A stretch of DNA of 64,000 nucleotides. It comes from Conoideocrella luteorostrata (Eukaryota; Ascomycota; Sordariomycetes; Hypocreales; Clavicipitaceae). Of this stretch, positions 35,012 to 46,227 are shown piece after piece; position 1 is the stretch's first letter, and every line of letters starts with the position of its first letter. The translations under genes and the position numbers were made by a program. The DNA lies in NCBI GenBank assembly GCA_032433595.1, contig JASWJB010000029.1:124001-188000 (forward strand). The letters run 5' to 3'. Below the pieces are notes generated by a model. The model did not search any database. It was not told where the DNA came from and saw only the letters and a list, made by a program, of their open reading frames with translations.

Positions 35012-35439
35012 CATTGTGGCGTGCGGATCAATTTGTTATCTGCACTTAAATCATTTGGGAAGACACACCTGTGTTTATTAATAGCTTTTGCTAAACGCGG
35101 ATGTATAAGATCACAGAGATATTATACAAATTTTATTTTATCTTAACCCACTACCTAACCACGGCAATTTCACCTCAAGTTTGCGGAAAATTGTTCCAAA
35201 TAGCAGTTCAAGAGAGATGTCGCAATAGCTGCCAGCGGTCTTGCATCAGGAATTACCTTTCCTGGTCCTTCTGTCCGCGCCGGACTTTCCCTCCTCGTAT
35301 CATCCTATAACGTTGCTTTCGTTTCACCTGTTATTGGTTCAAATGCTCTGTTGTTCTCAAGGAAACTCTGTGCATGGTCTAGACACGATTTCTGAAATGA
35401 TCCAGATGCTGAAAGACTTCGTATAGCATAGCTTCGCTA
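35012..35439. other. Intergenic, nothing recognised
   Basis: AT-rich, no supported gene. Confidence 0.4.
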
Positions 35440-35750
35440 GTGGAGATTGTAGAGCCACGAATACTGCGGAAGACTGGCACCTTGAGCATCGTCTCTTTCC
35501 ATCGCCGCGATGTGCATTCTGTGGGACCTCTAACCTATAGCTCAAACACGCGCGATGCAGTACAGCGGGAGCCCGAAGTTTTGAGGTCAAGAGTTGGGTA
35601 TCGTTACGTCGCCAGCAGTGATTCCAATACACCTGTCAAATCAATGACTTCTGCCTTCCGCGCGCAGGCGTGTCTGTTTTGGCTCTGGATCCCACGGATG
35701 ATCCCGTCAGAAACCTTCACCAGTGAGAACGCTACTGACAGCGTCTAATA
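35440..35750 (-). pseudogene. Relic of a HeLo-like domain gene
   Basis: The minus strand reads GIIRGIQSQNRHACARKAEV, then IDLTGVLESLLAT, a TAA, then RYPTLDLKTSGSRCTASRVF. This parallels the intact gene at 8.2-9.6 kb (GTIRSFQSQNKDARALKTEV, NDLTGVLESLLETVASNPTLDFK). The N-terminal start and everything beyond the first ~90 residues are lost or unrecognisable. It has at least two stops. Confidence 0.75.
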
Positions 35751-37529
35751 CTTTGAAGACGTATTGGTCGGGTGATGTATCGGAGTGCAGCGACGACAAA
35801 CAACAATGAAGTTAATTACAGGCGTGATACCGCTATTACTAGCCGCTAGCTTTCCCGCCCACTTGTTAGGAATGTTCCCGTTATGTTGCATGTCGTAACT
35901 AACAGGCGCCCACGAAAAGGCCCGCTTCCCTTGCTTGTCGCAAATAACGTTTCGTCAAGCGCCGTGCCCGCTGGCCATAAATAGCCAGTAGACTTTATCC
36001 ATAGTGAAGTTGGAAGCGCTATCAGTCATACCTCCCCAGTAGGGTTTAATGACAGGAAGCATGACTACTGGAAATAAATATCACAGCGGCTAGATCTGTA
36101 CGTAACGTAATCAATCGGCAGCTCGTCAAGGCAAATAGGAAAATGGTGCCATGGACCGCGATGGTGCGTATTCTAATTAGGCATTTCTGGGTTCGTCAAC
36201 GCCCCGTTTATCTTGCCAGGCCTCCTTTAAAACAATGAACATTTTGGGCAAAAAGCTACTATGCCCCAAGTACTTTTTGTGCAATTGGGTGCAGAGGAGC
36301 TACTAGCAGTGTCGGTTCGCTGCTCGCATTACTGAGGTATGGATAGACAGGCGGTTGCTATTAAGGGTGTTGTTGGATTGCAACGGTAAGCACTGCCTTC
36401 TACTTTCGGTGCCCGCCTATCGCCTACCGCCTACCGCCTAAATACTGCCATCCACTGTCGATACCAGCCTGTGCATCGCGCTCCACTGTACGGAGTAAAC
36501 AGCAGTTTAATGCATTGCTGTCCACCACCCACTGACAGCAGCTAGTGTGTTGTCGTCATCCACCGTGGATGGAAGGTGCCTAGTCAAGAGCACAGCACAA
36601 CACAGCCCAGTGAGGCCGCAGACACGACAATTAATTGACCAATGGAATATACTGTAATGTCTCGAGTTACAATCCCCATTGGGTAATTCAAAGGCTTAGT
36701 GTCACGAGGCGGGAACCTCTATCGTGAGTAAATATGATTGGAGAAATAGCCTGGCCGGCCCTAAGGTCTTGACCGCAAATTAATGCCCCCGGGCGTTGAA
36801 GAGATTTTCAAGAGAGGGATCAAGAATGCCATAGACCAAATCACAGCAATCACGTTCTTGTCCAAACCATAGGGTCCGTGGTATCCCCTCCTATATGTTT
36901 CTGCCTCAGCCCCGAGTATCTCGGGTCCATCTCTTACAACCTTCTTGTGCAGCTTCATACTAGTACTTGGACAAGTTGGCCCATGCCGCCGCCAGGAGGC
37001 TATACGCCTACCAGCATAGACGAGACGAAAGCCGCACTCGCGATATATGTTATTAATAACATTGTCCTTCCAGGATCATCAGTTAGACCACGGGTGTTTT
37101 AGTAACTTTCAACTTGCATCAGTAGCGATATTGCCGGTTGAGAATGCAGACGCTGGGAGAAATTGGAGGCCGGAAAGATATCGCACCGAGTTTGCGTCAC
37201 AGTGAGCAAAAGACCAGGTGCTTAGCTAACACAAAACCCCACAATCGCGAAGGCCTAGCTAGAGCCACTGTACGGAGTACCCTCCGTGGTTCGTATGAGC
37301 CGCGCAAACAATTCGGTCTGAATGATGCCCATTCTGATGCAACCCTTCCTAGCCCTTCTAATAACAGATCGGGCGGCTACAGATAAGGAGGGAAGAAACC
37401 GGTCACCTGATGGCAACAGCGCGTTCCCAGTTCGCCCGATGATTTTGTACTCAAACGCGCTGGTTCCTGTCCGCTGCGCGCTCACTTGGTCCAAATGCCT
37501 CTCTTTCCCCCCGTTCTCTACAACAGTCC
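35751..37529. other. Gene-poor 1.8 kb
   Basis: No gene supported. TACGGAGTA motifs are at 36489 and 37271. Short CCTACCG repeats occur at about 36420-36440. Confidence 0.5.
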
Positions 37530-39010
37530 ATGGCGAGCTTGCAGTGTCGAAAGAAACGAAACGCAGACGATAGCTCACAAGACAAACATCTAGCGAAGAG
37601 GATCAAGCACACCGCTGTGAGCAGCGCCTCCAACTTTCCACCAACATTTGGGACAACCTGTCAAAGATTTGGCATACGACACGTGCCTTGCGAGAACTCG
37701 ATCAGCGAAACCACGCACAAACTCTAGCTACAGTATCTGCAGCTTCGGTTGATGCAACAAGCACAAGTCTTGCTCGATTTGCAAGATGTGGCGGTCCAGA
37801 TCTTCGAAGTCTACGAGGGGTAGGTCTGTTCCCATTCATAAGTGATGCTACAAACTAATTCACAATTAGTATCCTGAACCATACCACGTCGTACGAATGA
37901 GCTCCAGCGGTTCCTTAGGATCCTCAAGCTGACGGACACAGTTTACAGAGGCAACAAGCGTTTCGTCTAAGTCTAAGCGATCCTCTGCATACGATACAAA
38001 CTTTGAGCAGCACCTTATCGACCACGATGTATACCCGGAAGGATACGAATACTTGGATGACCGCTCGACGGCCGAACCCAATAACATGAATGATATCCCT
38101 CAGGGCTTGTCAGATCCTAGGGTATCCCTTTCGCCATCTCGTTTCTTGCCTTTGGCTTCAAAATCTTTAAGCAGACTAATAGCCGGGTAATATCGGAGGG
38201 CAAGGTCATGAGCGACATACTTCCGATAATTAGCGGCAGCGCTGACATCCCAAGCGAAGGGAATCTCCCCTTTACGAACCTCGATTCAATAACCAGCGGG
38301 ACTACAGTTGACGCGGTGCCTGACTTGTAGGATGGATCTTACCCAAAAACCGTCCACTAGATCCAAGCAAAATGATTACACTAACGAGTCACGGGCGTGC
38401 ACCACTGGCACCCAACTTCTTTGTCGAAGCTAAAGCTCCGCATGGAGGTGCCGATGTAACCAAGCGATAGGCGTGCCTGGATGGAGCCATAGGAGCTCGC
38501 GCCATGCACAGCGTACATAATTTCGGCGAAGAAGAACTAGTGTTCGATGGTGATGCACACTCATTTAGCTCTACCTACCACGCTGGAACGGGCACACTTC
38601 AGCTGTACGCTCACCATATCACCGGCCCAGCGGCCGAGGGGCAGCCGCCAGCGTACCATATGACCTAGATTGACGGCTGGCAAACGACCGGTAATATTGA
38701 CACATTCCGGCGCGGAGCAACGGCGCTTAGGAATGCTGGGGACGTGGCTCAACGGCAACGAGAGACTTTCATTCAGGCAGCCAACGCGAGAGCGCCGCAA
38801 GCAGGAATACACAAGGACAATAGCCCAAACGGACCTATCGATCATTGTTTGGAAATCACAGGATGGCAGGGCTATCATGACGATCTTCAGAAACAAATTA
38901 CCGAAGAATGTGTCGAAGACAACGACGATAGAAGCGAGGCGCCCTCTACTCCCCAGTGTCTCCACGTCTCAGAAGACTGTGCCTACCTGCCGCAAAACAG
39001 CGATTTGTGA
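37530..39010 (+). pseudogene. DUF7924-like (possible PD-(D/E)XK nuclease fold) pseudogene
   Basis: A large broken gene. The 5' part reads CRKKRNADDSSQDKHLAKRIK, then after a one-base deletion near 37650 WDNLSKIWHTTRALRELDQR and RFARCGGPDLRSLRG. An intron-like gap (GTAGGT at 37820 to TAG at 37869) follows, then YPEPYHVV, a TGA, and SAYDTNFEQHLIDHDVYPEG. A further frame change leads to GKVMSDILPIISGSADIPSE. Another leads to APNFFVEAKAPHGGADVTKR, TAG, GARAMHSVHNFGEEELVFDG, FSSTYHAGTGTLQLYAHH, TAG, and FRRGATALRNAGDVAQRQRE to a TGA at 39008. The FFVEAK motif (ExK) suggests a restriction-endonuclease-like core. The family name is from memory; the repeated domain order shared with the relic at 4.7-5.2 kb is seen directly. 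Clearly non-functional. Confidence 0.7.
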
Positions 39011-39720
39011 AAGTTGAAATACACTAATAAATTTCAGCGACATGTACTCCGTAATTCGCCTTTCACTGTACCATGCAAGCGCCTACTAGTACCAGAAGAG
39101 CGGTTACAGAAGTCGCGTTCACGCCTCTTCACAACCCTTGCCCCAAGCCAACCGCTCCCAACCCATGTCCAATATCAGTTGCTTCAAATGGCAACTTTCC
39201 GCTTCTTCGCAAACAGACAACGTGAAGCGACGAAAAGTGCCTGCGTGTACCTGAATATGGTACATTACTGGTGTGTGCTACTATAGCCTAAGATGAGGTA
39301 CTGGGCAACATCCTTTAGTTCCCTATCAAATGTTTTGATCCATAATTGACTGTACAATCACAAGTAGTAGTAAGGCCGCTTTCCAGCTTGATGGTATGCA
39401 GACATTTGAGACACACGACAACGGGAGACGGCACTGTGGAGTTCGCCCCGCAGGATCTAGCAGGATGTGTGTTGCCTGGCCGCTGTGGGAATGGGACTGA
39501 GTGTATTTCCGGGTGAGTGTATTTCCGAGTACTCTGTATGTGGAGATTGGAATAGGGGCTTATCATTATCAGTTCAGATTCCAGCCAGACCCTGTTAGTC
39601 CGGACGGCCTGGTGCCGCGGTCACGGGACGTCTGGCTGCACCTTCGACCTCAAGGCCAGGGAACCATCCCAGGTCGGAGTCTCCAAGCGCCAGTCCGGCA
39701 TTCCCCAGAGGTACGCAACG
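39011..39720. other. Intergenic, upstream of the membrane protein gene
   Basis: No gene supported. TACTCCGTA at 39045. A near-duplicate GAGTGTATTTCCG occurs twice at about 39498-39525. Confidence 0.5.
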
Positions 39721-40882
39721 ATGGCCTTCGTGCCTGCAAAAGTAACCGTCTCGTCCATTACGAGCCTGACAACGACGAGAATAGTCCCGTCTATTGCGCC
39801 GTTCGATACCCGCGGCACTGACCTTATTAGTAACCTCGGCCCGCTCACCACCACCTATACACCCCCTAGCTCCTGCAGCTCCTTAAAAACATTTGGTGAC
39901 GGTCTTGGGTCGCATTGGTTCACATATGGCTATGTTTCAAAAGACAATGAAGTAAAGTCTGCTGAGAACTGTGTGCCATCCTATTATCAGGGGAAGTTAC
40001 CCAGAGGCGCAAGGCAGGTCTTTTCGCCTGGCAATGCCTGCCCTGTTGGATATGGCCCGAGTTGTACGGCGGTGGCGTCTGGCGCCACGATTGCCATAGC
40101 GCCAACAGTGATATTATGGGACGACCTCAAGAGCGGCGAGACAGCCATTGCGTGCTGCCCAAGGTGAAGCCCATAATTTATCTCTAGAAATTAGGATGCT
40201 AATGCACATCAGTGGCTATGGCTGCTCTCTTCCGGATATATATCTTTGCACATCGACACCTAGGACCGATGAGACGATCACGGCGTGGATAGTCTCATCG
40301 GCCAGCGACAGCCAACGACCTCTGTATACGCCTTTCCCACCTCGTTATGATGGTGTTGTTGTGGTATATGCGCTGCCGGTGGTGTATGTTCTTGCAAAAG
40401 AAACTGCGGCTCTTTCTCTCAGTTCCAGCTTAAGCTCGGACGCTAGCCAGAGTTTGAGCGCTACCCCAAGCCAGGACGCATCTTTCATTGCACCCGAAAG
40501 CACTCTCTCGCGCGGTGCCATTGCAGGTATTGTTATCGGTGGTATTATAGGCATTTGCCTGTTGGCGGCAACATTTCTGCTCTATCGCCGCTATAAAGCA
40601 AACGACGAGGAGGTAGTTGACGCCGAGATTCTGCCGATGGACCAAAATCAGTCGCTATACTTACATGGCAATCAGCCGGAGCTGCCGGGTCACGCTGTGG
40701 TCGGAAAAAGAGAATTGGGAGATACAGGAATATTTGAGTTGCCGGCTGGGGAAGGTGGAGGCTCCCAGTTACCCCCTGCTGAGCTCATGGACAGCTTGGA
40801 GGTAAATAAGCTTGGTACGCCCACCACTAAGAAGCCCATGAGATCCGAGGAAGACGTGAGGATTACTCTAGGGCAGCAATGA
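39721..40882 (+). CDS. Single-pass membrane protein with Cys-rich ectodomain
   Basis: Exons are 39721-40163 and 40213-40882 with a 49 nt intron (GTGAAG..CAG, GCTAAT branch); splicing rebuilds the ACCPSGYGCS motif. Product 370 residues. The N-terminal half is Ser/Thr/Pro-rich with TTTYTPPSSC and FSPGNACPVGYGPSC, a pattern common to a large fungal family of cell-surface proteins. One membrane helix (GAIAGIVIGGIIGICLLAATF) is followed by LLYRRYK and an acidic cytoplasmic tail with PELPGHAV. There is no classical signal peptide at the ATG, as in other members of this type. Likely plasma-membrane located, ectodomain outside. Role unknown; sensor or adhesion functions are possible. Confidence 0.8.
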
Positions 40883-41856
40883 AACAGCAAATAGTCTATA
40901 ATATATCTTATATAAGCTACGGACTATAACGATCTTAGCTAGCATGGGCCAAGGCTACGACGGACCAAAACTACGAAATTGTCCATTAGCTTATTTAATC
41001 TCAATGAATGTAATGGTATCACAATTAACGACTGAATCACGATAAAATGTCGTGAAACCTCTCCTCACATCTTCAAGTCTTTGGTCTCGTGTGGCGGCCA
41101 ATTGACATCCGTATTAATGGGGTGGAAATGCTGGGCACAAATAAGAAAGTCGGATTGCGGCAGCTTCTAGAATTCGTCATAGATGCTCCGAATAGGTAAT
41201 TATGCCGCTGTTTCCCGACGGCCGAGTGAACACTTAGCCCAGCCTCTGCCCATTGGGATGCATGCATGTAGTAGGTGATCGAAAGGTGATGATTCCGGAC
41301 AGACTCTTTTTCTAGACGAGTTGAGAGAGTGTGCCCTTTCAACGAGCAGACAGCAGAAAACATTCCTTCCCTCTTCGGTTCGCTTGTGGGATATGTGCTA
41401 ATCTTGGACAGGAATGTCTTTCGTGACGTTTGAGGGCGTCACAACTGCTAGGTACAAAAGTCTGCAATTCTCTATCTAACCAAACTAGCCTTTAAGCATG
41501 ACAACGGCTATTTTATCTGCCCAAACTCTTCTCAGTAGACTTGAGCTCAAATGCTTTTCACCCACACACGTGTTGTGTTCTCTTTAGACGGGCGGCCATA
41601 CCAATGTAAAAGGCATTGGCCCTTTCCAGCTCTGCATCGGGCTCCCAAAACGCTCGCGCCTGCATCAAAACCTTGCCAACTTGCCTCAAATTCACTGAGA
41701 ATTTTCCTGTCTATGATGTGTTTTCTTGGCTCGTAGGTCGTGGTGGTATCAGGCTATTTCACTAGGAAAGTGTGTTGCCTCCACCGAGCAAGTAAACAAT
41801 CCATTCGGTAAATGTCGGATACGTTTATTGCTTTGTTTTCCTTCTGTTGACAAGAA
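40883..41856. other. Intergenic, nothing recognised
   Basis: 3' flanks of two convergent genes. No supported frame on either strand. Confidence 0.5.
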
Positions 41857-42441
41857 TTATTGCTGGCGGCATGCGTCGTGAGACTCTTGGAATCCTGTGA
41901 ATTCTGGAGGTGGCCCTAATAGACTTTCCATACCCCATGGAGCATGAGGAATTGAGTTCACATCGAACTGAAAAGTCTCGTTATTTTTCCGGGCAGGAAG
42001 TCTAGTACCGAGAGCTTCGCATATTCTCGCCTCTCGGTCCGATGGGATCCCTGATGCCGATCGTGCCGTCTTCTGGTCCAACCAAAGCTTGTATTGGGCA
42101 TATTGCTCCAGTAGCTGAGGAATTGTTTGAAATGGGATGTCTAGCCTCTCGTAGCCGAGCAAGGCCTCTAACCAAGAGTCTCGATTTTCGAAGATATTTT
42201 CACCGGAGAACGCCGGTTCCTCACCTAGGGAGTTTCGGAACCAAAAAACGTAGTCTTTGTCAAGTGTTATATGAAGGCATCGTTTGCAGACACGACTTGT
42301 TCCTTTTGCTTTAGCCTCTGTTTCATTACACCACAGGCAACCCCGTCGCTTCTTTTTCTTTCGTGATTTCGTGAAAGGCGCCGTTCTTTCCAATAACTCA
42401 GCTCGCGCCTTACGAGTGTGAAAATAAAAACATTTGCTCAT
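41857..42441 (-). CDS. Hypothetical 194-residue protein with two CxxC pairs
   Basis: I do not recognise a family. The frame is intact from ATG at 42441 with no intron needed. A basic stretch (KSRKKKKRR, residues 25-33) precedes Cys35-x2-Cys38 and Cys52-x2-Cys55 (CLWCNETEAKAKGTSRVCKRC), which could bind one zinc ion. The rest is mostly helical, with a repeated Trp/Tyr-rich middle (NRDSWLEALLGYERLDIPF). It has no signal peptide or membrane segment, so a nuclear or cytosolic location is plausible. A copy of the shared ~200 bp TATA-containing cassette lies 70-265 bases upstream in matching orientation. Confidence 0.65.
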   Translation of the reverse strand: MSKCFYFHTRKARAELLERTAPFTKSRKKKKRRGCLWCNETEAKAKGTSRVCKRCLHITLDKDYVFWFRNSLGEEPAFSGENIFENRDSWLEALLGYERLDIPFQTIPQLLEQYAQYKLWLDQKTARSASGIPSDREARICEALGTRLPARKNNETFQFDVNSIPHAPWGMESLLGPPPEFTGFQESHDACRQQ

Positions 42442-42510
42442 TGGTTAAGTATTTTCGTGGCATCGATTTGATGAATCGTTGCAAGCATGACGCTGATAAA
42501 GCTCCTTTTG

Positions 42511-42706
42511 GAATCTTGCCGCCAAGCACACAACAAGAGCACGGAGCGAGTCATCTTTCGGCCACCCTATTTATACGAGTATCGTAGGCATCGTATCTTG
42601 ACTTGTTTTTCCCCTCTTAGATAACAGACTCGACTTATTGAATATATTGTATTTTGATGCATTTGATCTAGATCAACTTGCACAGCAACCCTGTGCAACC
42701 CACAGC
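42511..42706 (-). repeat. Shared upstream cassette, copy A (TATA-containing)
   Basis: Minus-strand copy of a ~200 bp sequence also found at 44473-44671 (minus) and 47352-47547 (plus). In 5' to 3' order it has GGTTGCACAGGGT, GATCTAGATCAAATGCA, AATATATTCAATAAG, CTGTTATCTAAGA, CAAGTCAAG, TATAAATA (42575-42568), GTGGCCGAAAG, CTCCGTGC and TTGTGTGCTTGGCGGC. It sits upstream of the 194-residue gene. Confidence 0.8.
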
Positions 42707-42714
42707 TCCGTCTT

Positions 42715-42896
42715 TTAAGCGTGGTGCTGCTTGTCCTGTCGGCGGGCAGTCTTTACATCTACAGAGAGATATTGAAGAACTTGCACATCTGTACAATATG
42801 TCCAGCTTCTCTCAAGATTCCAAGGATCTCTGATAGAAGATGACGAGACACGCAACTGATCAGCATCGCCTCTTGTTGTTGCGTTATGTGCCTTCA
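42715..42896 (-). CDS. Small ORF, 60 residues, paralogous to the relic at ~18.04 kb
   Basis: Starts MKAHNATTRGDADQ, followed by SSSIRDPWNLERSWTYC and VDVKTARRQDKQ, ending TAA. The leader just upstream (TTTCCACTGTTGCC on the minus strand) is shared with the broken copy near 18.04 kb. It ends about 10 bases before copy A of the upstream cassette. It could be the remaining first exon of a larger gene. No family name. Confidence 0.4.
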
Positions 42897-44109
42897 TTAG
42901 TGAGGGAAGGAGCAATTTGGCAACAGTGGAAATAGGCGGAATAGATAGATTTGAGAGTGCAAGCAGTGATATTGATAGATGATGTTCTGACTTGAATTAT
43001 GCCCTCTGACGGGCATCGTGACCCTTCTTTATAGACCTTCAGTGACCAGGAAATTCCCTGGAATTCAGGTGCCTCAGGCCTATATTCCTTGGCATCGTGC
43101 CACCTTCTTCCACTATCGTACGAATCTAGCTAATACGAGGCATCGGGACCTTCCGAAGGTGCCACTCTAATCTCAACACTTGTATGATATATGAACTGGG
43201 TCTCAAAAGTTGTCTTGATAATTTGAATGATCTCTTATTGGCTCGGAACTTGTACATTGCTAGTGGTAATAAACATGCATATTTTGCGATAGGGTTCTTC
43301 GCGGCCGCCGATGCTGTTGTTCCGATACACCAGTGCATTGGCTGACTGAGATAACTGTAGTGTCTCCCCTTCAGGTAGCGTTCGGTCGACTTTACCTGAC
43401 AATGACTGGCTTTGGCGATCCATAGTTGGCATTCGTTGATCATTCAGTCGGTACGATGATCTGTAAAATGGTTTATCACAGTCCCAAGGAGACGAGATTG
43501 ACACTCAAATTCAGGACATCCGACATAGCTCCCAAAAGCCCTCTCGCTTCTAGTCAGTGACATAGTGTGCCTGTAGCGTACACGTACCATCGCCATCGGT
43601 GTCAACAGAGCAGCCTTTTAATATGAGCTTGTTATACCCAAATTGTTCTTTCGTAAGAAGCTTGGTGGCTTTACATGGATGGCCTACGTTTGAACATTAA
43701 TTGTGCTATAACACGGTGATGGCGTAAGGGAGCCTAGGCGAGAACGATAGTAGCCATCGGCGACTGATGCGTTGACCGGAAGAGCCCTCGAGTCCTTGAA
43801 CCCCTTGAAATGGCGAATCATTAGGAGCCCCAACCAGGTTGCATCAGACTCGAAATAAAGTCTTTGGTTCCTTTGGACATTCTGACCCGACGCTGATCAT
43901 TCTAGGTTGGCGAGAATGACGAGTAGGTCCTAGTGAGGCAGTGACAGGCAAAGTTAGCATGAATGCTTGTAATTCCGAACTGGTCATATAAGGCACATCT
44001 CTTTTCTATTATGTGTCCCTTTGAGCCTTATAGATAAGCTCTAGTTCCTGCTTTATTCTTTCAAATAGCTCATTGTATAAGGCTTAAACGCAGTCAACAC
44101 CCTGAACAA
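42897..44109. other. Gene-poor 1.2 kb
   Basis: The first ~70 bases are the repeated leader discussed at 18041-18125. The remainder shows no gene I can support. Confidence 0.45.
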
Positions 44110-44460
44110 TCACGTTCGAGGACTGGATGTCATGGGATAGGTTGCCCGCATGTTCAACGGTGCGGAATTATTAGGCAAATTGGCTAAGATCCATAACGGC
44201 GTATTTCCAGCAAGATATTTTGCAACTAAGTGGCAGAGCTCCTTGGGGGTGGCAGTTTGTATAAGAAATCCCGCCTCAGCATGTTTGCCAATGAGGTTTG
44301 AAGGCGACGTTACCAGTTGAGGTTGTGTAAAATTAGGATATACCTACGATGACAGAGTTACTTTCTTAAGGCCGGGATTGATATGGCTGGCGTTGATGAT
44401 TTCTAATGCAGCACTACGGCCGATAAACCATAGCCATTGTGACAAAAGACCTGGGTCCAT
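44110..44460 (-). pseudogene. Short gene with one in-frame TAG, under cassette copy B
   Basis: From ATG at 44460 (MDPGLLSQWLWFIGRSAALE) the frame runs to TAG at 44346-44344, then continues in the same frame with protein-like sequence (NLIGKHAEAGFLIQTATPKE, LCHLVAKYLAGNTPLWILAN) to a TGA at 44112-44110. That is 117 codons in all. No intron removes the TAG. It may be a gene killed by one nonsense change, or the first part of a larger decayed gene. No family recognised. Its ATG is about 75 bases from the TATA box of copy B. Confidence 0.5.
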
Positions 44461-44472
44461 TGTGGAGTTGTT

Positions 44473-44671
44473 GGAATCCTGCCAAGCACAACAGGATGCA
44501 CGGAGCAGGCTACGTGGTCGCCTTTCGGCCACAATATTTATACGGTGATATTGAGCCTTCCACCTTGACTTGTTTTTCTCTTCTTAGATATACACAGATT
44601 ATTAAATATATTGCATTTTGACCGCACGAGGTATCGATACCCCCTGCATAACACCCTGTTCAACCCACAGG
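44473..44671 (-). repeat. Shared upstream cassette, copy B
   Basis: Same landmarks as copy A in the same order: GGTTGAACAGGGTG, ATGCAATATATTTAATAA, CAAGTCAAGGTGGAA, TATAAATA (44542-44535), GTGGCCGAAAGG, CTCCGTGC, TTGTGCTTGGCAGGATTCC. It lies directly upstream of the short broken gene, in matching orientation. Confidence 0.8.
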
Positions 44672-45088
44672 AGTATTGATCATCACTTATATCCTGTGAC
44701 GCTTCTGGACTACTGGATGAAGCGTAGAGGACTCTTAAGATAGTACATAGGCAATGAGAGGCTTAGCGTTTTAAACAAACGTCAGCTGAAAGAGCATCTG
44801 CACATGCGACGCGTGAATTGAGTGAATTGAGGAGTTCTCTGATCTGGCATGTGGGGTGATGAAATCCGTCACATGGCCAACAGAACATAATTTGGAATTC
44901 TTCTAGTTCTCAAATGATTACGACATTATGGCTTGCAAGAAAGAAGCGTATCAGGTATAATGCAGTTTCCAGCATCCTCTAATGCCCATTGCGCACTTCC
45001 GTTGACATGCACAGTGGCTGTGAGAGACGCGACCACGGTATGATGGATGCTCAGTGACCCGAGTTACTATCCCACATCTGGACCATCT
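44672..45088. other. Intergenic, nothing recognised
   Basis: Between two minus-strand pseudogenes; no supported feature. Confidence 0.45.
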
Positions 45089-45910
45089 TCATTGTTCATC
45101 GTCATTGCTGCTAGTCTCACCGTCATCCCCATCCTCGTAGGCTCCAAATGGCGCTCCAAGCCTACTTTCGTCCCTCAACTTGTCAGATAGCGCCATCATC
45201 TCCGTCGCCATCTTTTCAGCGCAGTCGGACTTCTGTGAGTTTCCAAAGTCAATGAGACAAGCTCGATCGTTGTTGATGATAAAATTATAGCGATTGACGT
45301 CCCCATGCACCCACCCTAGCTGGTGAAATCGCTCTAAAACGGCCTTGCACTTATCCAGGTCGTGAATACCCGCAAATTGGCCTTCCACGTACTCCAGCAG
45401 AAAGCCCATTGGCCGCCCGTTTTCGAAAAGGTGACCGAGAAAGCGACGAGCAATATCAGAGCCTTCCAAGTGGCGGTAAACTTCTGTTTCGTGGGTAATG
45501 TAAGGGATTTCCCACTCAAAACGGGCAATCTTGGCGACTTGGCGGGGCGTATCTTTGCCAACCGGGACACACTCATATGTCATGAAGTTGAAGTCAAAAG
45601 TCCTCTCCAGAGACAAGCAGTCCACCCTGCTGCTGCTCCAGAGCCCCTTGACTCCTGCAAAGGTGGTGTTCGCGAGCGTTGCCTCCAGCGTGTCGCTGCC
45701 CATCTTCTTCTCAACATGTGCGACAGTCCAGCTGTCGTCGTTTCATGGCAGAGGAGGCAGCTGATACAAGGGCAACATCAGGTCTTCGCTCGTCATGGCA
45801 CCATTGGCAACGACGACATACTTGACGCGAGAGCCAACTTTGATGCGAAAATAGCTGTCGCTTCGAGAGGAGGCGTCGGCACTAATCACTTCTGGCTGAG
45901 GATCAGGCAT
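45089..45910 (-). pseudogene. Atypical protein-kinase-like gene with one in-frame TGA
   Basis: The frame from ATG at 45910 (MPDPQPEVISADASSRSDSY) is open except for a TGA at 45745-45743, between QLPPLP and NDDSWTVAHVEKK. Downstream it reads KIARFEWEIPYITHETEVYR, then the catalytic-loop-like LGWVHGDVNRYNFIINNDRA and CLIDFGNS, ending in an acidic tail. The HGDxNxxN and D-F-G motifs identify a eukaryotic-type kinase fold of the small fungal atypical class. Total 274 codons including stops. A fragment starting at the ATG at 45703 could still be translated but would lack the N-terminal region. One base change from an intact gene. Confidence 0.7.
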
Positions 45911-46227
45911 TGTTGGTAGGGCAGAATGAAGACGTGAGCTGGTTCCCCTTGTAGCCTTTTAAAAAGTTAAATAAAAGAAAAATTGTTTTTAGAAAATTTA
46001 AAAGTTGCTATTGGTAGGGGTAGCCGCAGGTCGGATGCTGACAGACGCGCTTTATACCGGCGCCTTTACCATGTTGAAGTCACCAGGAAGTGGTCAAAAG
46101 AGTCTGCGTCACACCTGGGAGGGGTGGGGCTCCTGCCTCACTGACAAGCACATGCATGGCCGCGACTCTCGAGGGCTCCGCTTTGAAATCTCGGGAGATT
46201 GCTAGCCATCCCTTGCCGTGTCAGAGT

